From contig OY781044.1 of NCBI GenBank assembly GCA_963676235.1, positions 372,001 to 436,000 of the forward strand: a stretch of 64,000 nt of DNA, given 5' to 3'. Shown here one piece after another: positions 25,542 through 33,123 of this stretch. Every line of letters begins with the position of its first letter. Position 1 is the stretch's first letter. The position numbers and the translations under genes are program-made. The notes beneath the pieces are model-generated. The model saw only the letters and a list, made by a program, of their open reading frames with translations, was not told where the DNA came from and made no database searches. Origin of the DNA: JALNYB01 sp963676235. Its GTDB lineage: Archaea; Thermoplasmatota; Thermoplasmata; Methanomassiliicoccales; Methanomethylophilaceae.

Positions 25542-26402
25542 ATGAAGAAGTCGATAGCCATGTAGGGATATGTTGGTGTTGCCAAAGGTCCGGTAGATCT
25601 TTCAGGTCTCAAAAATAGGATTGTCGGATATCTCGATATTCTGGGATACAGTAATAAGGTCTGCGATGAAAGAACTGTGAGTTCATTTTATCATGAATTA
25701 ACTCAAGCTCTAAATGAAACAAAACGCAGAATCAAAAATAACGACATTCTTAATGTTACCATCGTTCTTTACACAGATAATATCCTCTTAATAGGCAATT
25801 GCCCCAAGGATGTTTAGATTGAATTTCCCGATTCTTTCTTCACCACCATAATGGCTACAAATTACATTCAGAAACTGTTGTTGCTTAAATATGGTATTCT
25901 TACAAGGGGTGCAATAGCAATTGGGAAATTAGCTTATGATAACGATTTTTTGTATGGCCCTTTGATGGTTCTACTGAATCATCTTGAAAAGAAGGCCACA
26001 TACCCTCGTATTCTTGTTCATGAATCGGTAATTAACTTGATTGATGAATGCGAACCTTGTTATGAATTTCCAGCTTATTGTAAGGGTTCTCACTTCTTTT
26101 TCAAAGATAATTTTGATCAATTGTGTTTGAACTATTTGGGATTCAACATGCAGTCCGCATTACCTGAAGATTCACACAGGGTACGTCCAACTATGTCCGA
26201 CATATCGGAACACAGGAGAGTTATAACAGAGCTTATGAAAACTCATTACGATCGTAAACCCGACATGAATATTGAAGATTGGAAAAACATAAGAGACAAA
26301 TACGTCTGGGTCATTCAATACCACAATAATTTCTGTCTTTTGCATGATATTAAGGATTATATTATTGATACAGAAGTCTACGATTCCACACATAACAATT
26401 GA
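25542..26402 (+). CDS. cyclase-fold-like protein, frame crossed by two TAG codons
   Basis: One frame of 287 codons runs from the ATG at 25542 to TGA at 26402, interrupted only by TAG at codon 8 (25563) and codon 92 (25815). Similarity runs through both: VGYLDILGYS, then VTIVLYTDNILLIG, then QKLLLLKYGILTRGAIAIG and LEKKATYPRILV. This pattern (Asp after a strand, a second Asp on the next hairpin, then RGAIAIG) recalls the nucleotide-cyclase fold; that is inference. Either TAG is decoded, as in pyrrolysine users, or this is a pseudogene with two amber mutations. The stretch from 25851 alone would lack both putative metal sites. Confidence 0.5.
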
Positions 26403-26414
26403 TGTTTAGACCTT

Positions 26415-27098
26415 ATGGCTTATACCTTTACAAAAAATGTAAAACAATCCGTGTCACATGTTAGTTCTGCACATTCTAAGATAATCATTTGGGACAATAA
26501 CTTCCTCGCCTTACCGAATTGGAAAGAGAAGATGCAGCGTCTCAAATCAAGCCATAAATGGATAGATTTCAACCAGGGCCTTGATGCTAGGCTTATGACC
26601 AAAGAAAAGGCCGAAGCACTTGCACAGCTCAAGATCAAGGATATCAAGATGGCATATGACGGCGATCATGAAAAGAAAGCCGCTCACAAAGCCGTCGATC
26701 TTCTTGAAAACGCAGGGTTTAACAGACGCAAGCTCTCATTCTATACTTTATATAATTTTTACGACATGGAATCGACATTCTATGATACTCCGGATACATT
26801 CTACACCCGTGTAGTAGACATATTGGAGATGGGCTGTACATCTTATCCTACGAGATTCGTTCCATTCGACACATTGTCTAAGAATGGATTCGTCTCTAAG
26901 ATGTGGAAAGGAGAGCAACCAGAAGCTGTGGCACGTGCACGTCGTGTGATCGGGTTCGGGAGCGCCTTCCCTCCTTATGAGGCACTGATCAACAAATTCA
27001 AAAATGCAGGATATTTCGATGAAGCCTTTAGATTAGAACCGCCGTCTGTAAATACAGAGACTAATTCAGAAAATGCAACTTCAAGCAATCCCACATAA
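26415..27098 (+). pseudogene. radical SAM protein lacking its Fe-S cluster end
   Basis: 227 codons that correspond to the C-terminal two thirds of a radical SAM family: KIIIWDNNFLALPNW, DFNQGLDARLMTKEKAEAL, KMAYDGDHEKKAAHKAV, YTLYNFYD and GSAFPPYEALINKF. The N-terminal CxxxCxxC that binds the 4Fe-4S cluster is missing; the frame opens with an unrelated MAYTFTKNVKQS. Without the cluster it cannot do radical chemistry. Higher GC than neighbours suggests a separate origin from the surrounding AT-rich genes. Confidence 0.6.
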
Positions 27099-27225
27099 GC
27101 ATCAGATTGTCTATCTTTTGTTATCTTAATACAGGGTAAATTATCATCATCGATCTTTATTGCTGCCACAACTTTAATAGAATATACTAAGCACAATGTT
27201 AATTTTATAATATAATTGAATTATT

Positions 27226-27963
27226 TTAGCCATTAACACATATCATGCGTTTTCTATCATATTTACGTAATTTGTTAAGATACAGTTTTATTTCAGAAAT
27301 ATCTATTACACATATTCTTGGTATTAGAGATATAAATCCTAAGTCACTAGTTTCTATCATTTTATTCGGCATTAACCAAATCAAAAAATCAATACCTGAG
27401 TTGATTAGTGGTTTAATGAATTTATAATCTAAAAATGGGTAATGAAGTTCTCCTGGTATTTCTGTCCCAACAGGTATTTCTTTATTGGCTATCTCTTCTG
27501 TGTCTACCTCTTCATAACTTTCTGATTCATCCATGATAAAAAATATCAACTTATAGCCAGGGTGATTTTCTTTGTATAACGGTATGCTTTCTTTGTGTTT
27601 ATTAACAATTCTGGTAAAATTTTCAACATAACGATCATAATTACAAAAATCTCTAGTGGGTATATCAGGTAGACTGGCTGTAGTGATTACTTTTACATTC
27701 GGAAAAGAATCGATCAAACCAGACTTTATCACTTCTTTGTAAAGTTCTTCTTCTCTTGCAGTAACCTTGTTTATTATTTTTGTTGTTCCTTTTTTATCTA
27801 TTGAGTATGCATGATCATCAACACGCATAATCTCCATCATTAATTTGAATTCATCACAATAGTAATCTGGTGGCGAATCAGACTTACTTGAACTATTTAC
27901 CCAACACTTCCAATTTATGTCATCGTAAATAAGAGAAAATATTTTTTTTGAATCATCATTCAT
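27226..27963 (-). CDS. hypothetical protein with a nonsense-interrupted longer start
   Basis: 245 residues from the ATG at 27963, family not recognised; mixed α/β, acidic, no membrane segment. Upstream in the same frame, an ATG at 28038 with a good AGGAGAG ribosome site is followed by TAA at codon 12 (28003-28005), then the frame continues into this gene. So the original protein was probably longer at its N-terminus and has been broken by a TAA. Two ACTTAAGT-type motifs lie further upstream. Confidence 0.5.
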   Translation of the reverse strand: MNDDSKKIFSLIYDDINWKCWVNSSSKSDSPPDYYCDEFKLMMEIMRVDDHAYSIDKKGTTKIINKVTAREEELYKEVIKSGLIDSFPNVKVITTASLPDIPTRDFCNYDRYVENFTRIVNKHKESIPLYKENHPGYKLIFFIMDESESYEEVDTEEIANKEIPVGTEIPGELHYPFLDYKFIKPLINSGIDFLIWLMPNKMIETSDLGFISLIPRICVIDISEIKLYLNKLRKYDRKRMICVNG

Positions 27964-28076
27964 AAAACAGTAGCCAGATCCTAATTCTTCTTCTCTGAAA
28001 TATTAGATAATATCTTCTTCTTTGTCAAAATATTTCATTTTATTCTCTCCTAAATTGAATTTAATAAAACATAATT

Positions 28077-28094
28077 ACTTAAAGATACTTAAGT
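28077..28094. promoter_or_regulatory. paired ACTTAA motifs, operator-like
   Basis: ACTTAAAG at 28077-28084 and ACTTAAGT at 28087-28094, ten bases apart. They lie about 40 bases upstream of the ATG at 28038 and resemble the triple ACTTAAGT array at 32491, suggesting the same regulator binds both. Confidence 0.4.
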
Positions 28095-28193
28095 TTTAAT
28101 CGAATACGATTTTAATGAAATTGTTGAACACAGGCAGATTCATTGTCTGAGAGCCGGCTGTTATCAAAGGTCTTTGTTACTACCACAGCCTCT

Positions 28194-28300
28194 ATGGATG
28201 AATGCATCTTGTCTTCTGATCAGGAAGAACGGAATCTCAAGTTGGCCAAGTTCAAAGAGATCTCGATCAATACACAAGATCGTTTATACAGATCCAATAT
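28194..28300 (+). repeat. degenerate copy of the 3' part of the 32648 gene
   Basis: Closely similar to 32774-32878 over about 105 bases (both contain GATCAGGAAGAAC and CTCAAGTTGGCCAAGTTC), with a base lost after AAAGAG that shifts the frame. No intact gene here; a duplicated, decayed fragment. Confidence 0.7.
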
Positions 28301-28312
28301 TAATGTAAAATA

Positions 28313-29461
28313 TCATATTCGTTTTTTAATATCAAATATTTGATCTGTATTGAATTTTACTCCTGGCTTCAAAGGATAAATAAATTTCCAATTGTAATAT
28401 GCATATTTGTTATTGATATTCTTTTCATAAGCTATTTCAAAGATTTTTGCAATGGTGTTAATATTTTGCTGATTTAATCCGTTCTGAGATTGAGAATACT
28501 TATAAAGAAGACATGCTCCATACATAGAAAGCATAATGGAATCATTAGGACTTTCATAATTTGTTCTTCCAACAATTTTGTTTTCAACACTTATGGATTG
28601 ATGTTTACCATGATACAGTATTGCATAATAGATCAATCCAATCATCCTGTCTATAACTTTTTGATTTAATTTATTGTTTAAATTTGAATCTCTGATTATT
28701 TCACTACATATTTTGGTTATGCTTATTGGTGATTGAAATTTCGGAATGAGTTCACCGCGAATTCTCAACACACATCTATGTCCATATAATTTCTTAAATT
28801 CTTCTTCACAATGTTTTTGAAATATATTTTTGATATCTTTAACAGTAGTGGAATCTTTTACAAATTTGTCGATACACTATATATTTAGGTCTATATTAGC
28901 ATAAATGAGATTCATCATGTCATCTGATATTTTTGGAAAATCATGAAAATTTGTATAAGTTTTATAGTTTTCAGGTATTTTATTATATAATCTAAACATC
29001 GTGCCAGAGATATTATACCCATTTATTTTGAATGGTGTTAATGCCCCAGATATCCCTAATGATATTATTTTTTCAAATTCGGGTGAAGATTCGTTTTGAA
29101 GAAGAGTATAATACGACCAGTTGATTATGCGCGTAATTATTAAAATTAACAATACTACAAAGATAAAAGATAAGATTATTAGTGTAAAAGTTTCTAAATC
29201 TACAAAAAATATGATGCAGTTTGGAAAACATTTATTATAAAATCCATTTATTATGCCAGATACAAATAGCCAATATAGAAGCAACGGTGCAGCGACTAAT
29301 ATCAACGCGCTTTCGGTAAATTTGTATTTAATAAAACTTTTCGTTTCGAAGTATTGTTCTCTATCGCCCTCTAATGGCAATAAAGTATACAATGCCATCG
29401 ATATTGATATAAAAATAATTGCGATCTGAGCAACAATAGATAACACCGAAGCATCGACCAT
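28313..29461 (-). CDS. membrane protein split by one in-frame TAG
   Basis: A single frame of 382 residues from the ATG at 29461 to TGA at 28313, crossed only by TAG at codon 195 (28877-28879). The first part has three or four membrane helices (about 5-25, 45-72, 88-112) and a cytosolic end; the part after TAG is soluble, helical, starting CIDKFVKDSTTVKD. The 106 bases between the TAG and the next usable start are fully open despite the AT-rich sequence, and no ribosome site precedes that start. This favours one protein with TAG decoded over two genes; a recent amber mutation remains possible. Family unknown. Confidence 0.6.
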
Positions 29462-29537
29462 GTATAATCAACGGATTCTAGAAGATTTAAATCTATTCCT
29501 TTAGCATTAATAACAAGACAGTATTGTCTCAAGAAAA

Positions 29538-30137
29538 TTGTATAAACATTCAAGCAATGACTCGGATGTGAATAGGGATAAAATTGCAAAATTAATTTCT
29601 GTAATTCTTCAACCAGAGATTGCTATTTTAATTCTGTTGATATTGACATTAATAAAAACTGGTGAATTATACATAATCGAGTTTTCATTATGTGTATTTT
29701 TACTTTGTATTATACAGTTAATATCAAAAAGAAATTTTATGAAAGGTTCTGAACAAGAAGATAGGAAAATTCCATACATAATAACAATATTATCGTGCAT
29801 TATATGTTCTACATCAATGCTATTGATTGATAATAGTGGATATTATCTGTTTATATCTGTTAGTTTTTTAGCGGGGTCTATAATATTAGCACTTATCAAT
29901 ATAAAAATCAAAGTAAGCGTTCATTCTGGAGTTATATCACTGGTAGCAATGACAATGGCTTTATTTTTTTGGCCTGTAGGAATTCTATTTTTATCATTAA
30001 TACCGATTATTTCTTGGAGTAGATTATATCTGGGCAAACATACAAAAGATCAGGTGTTATTGGGATGTTTTGTAGGAATCATAGTAACGATTGTACTTTA
30101 TCTAATGTTTATATATGAATCGATATTGATAATGTAA
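29538..30137 (+). CDS. PAP2-like membrane phosphatase
   Basis: 199 residues, about six membrane helices. Remnants of the PAP2 phosphatase motifs are present: K-(6)-R in KGSEQEDR, a histidine in SVHSG, and SRLYLGKHTKD near residue 165, resembling SR-(5)-H-(3)-D but one residue short. Activity on lipid phosphates is therefore uncertain. TTG start at 29538, or a GTG at 29568. Divergent from the TAG-split membrane protein. Confidence 0.6.
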   Translation: MYKHSSNDSDVNRDKIAKLISVILQPEIAILILLILTLIKTGELYIIEFSLCVFLLCIIQLISKRNFMKGSEQEDRKIPYIITILSCIICSTSMLLIDNSGYYLFISVSFLAGSIILALINIKIKVSVHSGVISLVAMTMALFFWPVGILFLSLIPIISWSRLYLGKHTKDQVLLGCFVGIIVTIVLYLMFIYESILIM

Positions 30138-30159
30138 AATAAAAAAATATAGGAAAATC

Positions 30160-30290
30160 ATGATTTGTAGTGATTGTTGATATTTCGATGAATTGTTTCA
30201 GTTGAGCATCTGTCCAAAATGCAACAGAATCATGATCGATATAGACCACAGCATATTTTCAACAAAAGAAGATGCAACGAGATGATGATT
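30160..30290 (+). pseudogene. zinc-ribbon remnant broken by TGA
   Basis: MICSDC, then TGA at codon 7, then YFDELFQLSICPKCNRI in the same frame: a CxxC...CxxC ribbon with a nonsense codon, perhaps from TGG. The frame ends in TGA just inside the gene at 30272, which is in another frame and might once have been its continuation. Confidence 0.4.
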
Positions 30291-30625
30291 TGAACCCAGA
30301 ACAGAACGTTGATTCAGAAGACAGTCGTCTAGATGTGATGCATACTGTTCTGAATAAAAAATTATTTCCCATGCTCAATGCGATCGATGATGATCCCGAA
30401 ATATTCAACATAGTGTTGAGATCTAAGTCAGAGTCGGAACTGAATTCCGAGGTTAAAACGATCTTCCAAGAAATCACAGATCTCGGCTGCATCTGTATCG
30501 CATTCGGTGATTACTACACAACAGATCTCGGATCAAAGATAGTGGATATGATCATACGCAGCAGAGAAGGGGATTGGATGTGGGATCTCATGTGCAACTG
30601 CGATTCGAACGATGATTTGACATGA
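30272..30625 (+). CDS. hypothetical acidic protein
   Basis: 117 residues, acidic and helical, no recognised motif; a cysteine pair at GCICI and another at MCNC near the end. GC content is nearer the core genome than its neighbours. It may be the frameshifted C-terminal part of the zinc-ribbon remnant just upstream. Confidence 0.4.
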   Translation: MQRDDDLNPEQNVDSEDSRLDVMHTVLNKKLFPMLNAIDDDPEIFNIVLRSKSESELNSEVKTIFQEITDLGCICIAFGDYYTTDLGSKIVDMIIRSREGDWMWDLMCNCDSNDDLT

Positions 30626-30765
30626 CGGGAATATGCAGCGATGTTGGTTCTAATATTAACTTAGTTTTATTTCATTAATAGATCTAATACATCTGGGTAA
30701 AAAGCAAAACTTTTAATAATCATCAAAATGGTATTTTGATTCAAAAATGATGGTTGGAAAATATA

Positions 30766-31023
30766 ATGACAAAAATTGCAGAACATGAAGTAAAATATGA
30801 TGGTCAGACATACTATATTTTGGATTTCGGACCCGAAATAAATAATGGTAACGGAGTCATCATTAACTCTGAACTCGCAAGAACTCCAGAAAACCGTTTG
30901 GTACGTCTTATATGGAATATCACACCTTCAAATAGAATTCTCGGAACAAGAAGAAAACCAGATAAGGTAGACGATTTAGAAGAATTTTCCGAAACTGCGG
31001 CACATAAGAATCGTCGCAAGTGA
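30766..31023 (+). CDS. small hypothetical protein
   Basis: 85 residues from the ATG at 30766 (a TTG four codons earlier is possible). β-rich at the start (HEVKYDGQTYYILDFG), basic end. Not recognised. Confidence 0.45.
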   Translation: MTKIAEHEVKYDGQTYYILDFGPEINNGNGVIINSELARTPENRLVRLIWNITPSNRILGTRRKPDKVDDLEEFSETAAHKNRRK

Positions 31024-31091
31024 ATAAGCATTCAAAAACGAATGTAAATTCATATAATAAATTACTTAAGATCAGATAATTAAACCGACTC

Positions 31092-31898
31092 TTATCTCCG
31101 GTTAAACAATACTGTTTGATTTTTTGGTATCTTCACTTTTTTAGGAGGATAATATATGCCGATTATTATCCACGTTTTATACTGCCAGTGTGTACCCATA
31201 AAGAAATATAGATCATTTTCATTAGTGAATTTTGTAAAGAATTTATCATAAATCTTATTCCAGACCCGATCTTTTGTCCCGTATGTATCTATCCATTTTC
31301 TGGATGATTGATACAATTCCCAATCTTCACACATTATGTTGTGTATCGTATTCTCACCTTCGCATTCGAAAGTGTATGTATAATGTTTATCCATTTTTTC
31401 AATATGAGGTATTTTTTTGGTGATACCTTTTTCAGTATCGAAGACCATCTGAAGGGTCTTTTTAAAATCCTCACCAGCTAATTCTGAACTATCTCGGAGA
31501 CACTCATATTTGAAATCTAAAATTTTAGAGGGCTTGATCAATCCGATACTTGCACCAAATTTTTCGATTTCATCGATATTCTTAGATAGTTTGGGAAGAA
31601 CCAATTTATCACGTTCATACCAATTATTGTAAGTATCTATGTGATCTAATATTTTAATCGAATCTGGCTCTATTCTATAGCTTTCCTTACGGTTGTCTTT
31701 TTCTGACTTTTGACATTCAACTTCGATCCAATCGTATTTCTTGAATCTTTTATTTTCATCACAGAAGATATAATAAGGAACAGGATAAAGACGTATGAAC
31801 TCACCCTCATCTGTGATACCTGCTGTGCAAACACATGCACCGTGTTTACTGCTGGGTGCAGGTTCTGCTTTTACTAGAACCAGGACTTTCTTCTTCAT
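31092..31898 (-). CDS. partner protein of the AbrB-DUF488 gene
   Basis: 268 residues, soluble, not assigned to a named family with certainty. The opening VLVLVKAEPAPSSKHGACVCTAGITDEGEFIRLYPVPY is characteristic of proteins that occur beside DUF488 genes. The start overlaps the stop of the DUF488 gene by four bases (ATGA), so the two are translationally coupled. A nucleic-acid role is plausible but unproven. Confidence 0.6.
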   Translation of the reverse strand: MKKKVLVLVKAEPAPSSKHGACVCTAGITDEGEFIRLYPVPYYIFCDENKRFKKYDWIEVECQKSEKDNRKESYRIEPDSIKILDHIDTYNNWYERDKLVLPKLSKNIDEIEKFGASIGLIKPSKILDFKYECLRDSSELAGEDFKKTLQMVFDTEKGITKKIPHIEKMDKHYTYTFECEGENTIHNIMCEDWELYQSSRKWIDTYGTKDRVWNKIYDKFFTKFTNENDLYFFMGTHWQYKTWIIIGIYYPPKKVKIPKNQTVLFNRR

Positions 31899-32488
31899 AA
31901 GTGAATAACGTTGTATCCTCTATTTGATAGTTTTTTGGCCAGTATCTTTCTATGACAGTGTATAAAAGAAAGTTCGAAACACATCAATGCAGATGGCATG
32001 GATGCCGCATATTCCTCCAGCAGATCTATTTCAGAAGGAACCTCATCATCAACATATTTTTCATATTTATCAAAAAATGCAGATTCAGATCCGCCATTTC
32101 TTAGATCCTGTCTGATATCATATGGAGATCCCAATTCAGGCATGTGAACATAATTGATATTCGCTTCTTCGAGAAGAGTCTTCAGTGCTGTCTTGGAGAA
32201 TCCTTTCTTACGACTCAACGGTCTTTCTCTGACATCTATGATCTGTTGTACGCCATGTGTTTTTAATCTGGCAATGAATTTTTCCACAGTACGACTCTCA
32301 TATCCGATTGTAAATACAGTGTTTGCGATTACCGGAGCGTCTTCGTTTTTTGGTTTGCTCATAGAGATTGTTTCTCCGTCGGTCATGATGTGCAATTGGT
32401 CACCTGCTTTTAGTTTTGTGGTTTGACAAATATTCATTGGTATTATAATTTGTAAACTTGAACCGTTCCGTGTCAATTTGGGGCTCAT
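31895..32488 (-). CDS. AbrB-like DNA-binding domain fused to DUF488
   Basis: 197 residues. Residues 1-46 (KLTRNGSSLQIIIPMN, then LKAGDQLHIMTDG) follow the AbrB/MazE DNA-binding pattern. From residue 55, FTIGYESRTVEKFIARL, IIDVRERPLSRKKGFSK and LMCFELSFIHCHRKIL are the conserved blocks of DUF488. DUF488 enzymes are uncharacterised. The fusion implies self-regulation, supported by the triple operator immediately upstream. First gene of a two-gene operon. Confidence 0.75.
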   Translation of the reverse strand: MSPKLTRNGSSLQIIIPMNICQTTKLKAGDQLHIMTDGETISMSKPKNEDAPVIANTVFTIGYESRTVEKFIARLKTHGVQQIIDVRERPLSRKKGFSKTALKTLLEEANINYVHMPELGSPYDIRQDLRNGGSESAFFDKYEKYVDDEVPSEIDLLEEYAASMPSALMCFELSFIHCHRKILAKKLSNRGYNVIHL

Positions 32489-32490
32489 AA

Positions 32491-32520
32491 ACTTAAGTAT
32501 TACTTAAGTATTACTTAAGT
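32491..32520. promoter_or_regulatory. triple ACTTAAGT operator array
   Basis: Three copies of the palindrome ACTTAAGT at 32491, 32502 and 32513, spaced exactly 11 bases apart, one helical turn. The array starts two bases before the ATG of the AbrB-DUF488 gene; an AATTATATTC TATA-like box lies just beyond it (about 32527-32536). A bound AbrB dimer array here would block transcription. Confidence 0.7.
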
Positions 32521-32647
32521 TTTTATTGAATATAATTTTGGTGTAATTGAAGATCAAATAAGAAGTCTCGAATTACCTTTCAAACATAGAGTCTGAATAA
32601 ACCTCTTCTCTAAGGGTTAATTTAATTGTAGTATTGAGGTTTTATAT

Positions 32648-32878
32648 ATGAATGAAAAAGGTCAATTAACTATGATATCAGAAAAGGCAGAGTCGATAGG
32701 CGAAAGGATTTACAATCTGGCGGAAAAATACGACGAGAACTTCCAGGCCTAGAACGAGGTTCTGCTGTATCTAGTTGGTGAAAGCATCTTGTCTTCCGAT
32801 CAGGAAGAACAAGATCTCAAGTTGGCCAAGTTCAAAGAGGATCTCAATAGATACATAAAATCGTTCATACAGATCTGA
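32648..32878 (+). CDS. small coiled-coil protein with one in-frame TAG
   Basis: A 77-codon frame from the ATG at 32648 (or 32672) to TGA at 32876, interrupted by TAG at codon 35 (32750). Both halves are highly charged and helical: ESIGERIYNLAEKYDENF before, LAKFKEDLNRYIKSF after. A decayed copy of the second half lies at 28194. Either a TAG-decoded small protein or an amber pseudogene. Confidence 0.45.
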
Positions 32879-32916
32879 TCCACCTTTACGTTTCTCCTCA
32901 AACTTTTTAATCAATT

Positions 32917-33030
32917 TCAAGCAACTAAGATGCAAATGCTAGTCAAACCTATTATCAATCCTAGACTTCCGATAACCAATCCCCACTTCGTATAAGATTC
33001 GATTATCTGTATTCTTCTTTTCTCATACAT
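32917..33030 (-). CDS. 37-residue single-helix membrane peptide
   Basis: ATG at 33030 to TGA at 32917. A basic start (MYEKRRIQ) leads into one membrane helix (WGLVIGSLGLIIGLTSICI). A TTG start at 33051 would add seven residues. No clear ribosome site. Divergent from the large nuclease-like gene 94 bases away. Confidence 0.35.
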   Translation of the reverse strand: MYEKRRIQIIESYTKWGLVIGSLGLIIGLTSICILVA

Positions 33031-33123
33031 CTTATTACTTATATCGTTCAAAGTTATTTAACACCATTTTCTGGGTTACGTATCAAATATAATTGTAAGG
33101 GATTAATTCGTATCACACCCAAA

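Noticed and set aside
30160..30290. TGA in the zinc-ribbon remnant as a possible selenocysteine codon
   Set aside because: No selenocysteine insertion element seen, the position would usually hold an aromatic residue, and the frame breaks again shortly after.
32491..32520. Three regular repeats as a short CRISPR array
   Set aside because: Repeats are 8 bases with 3-base gaps and lie at a start codon; an operator array fits far better. No cas genes are present.
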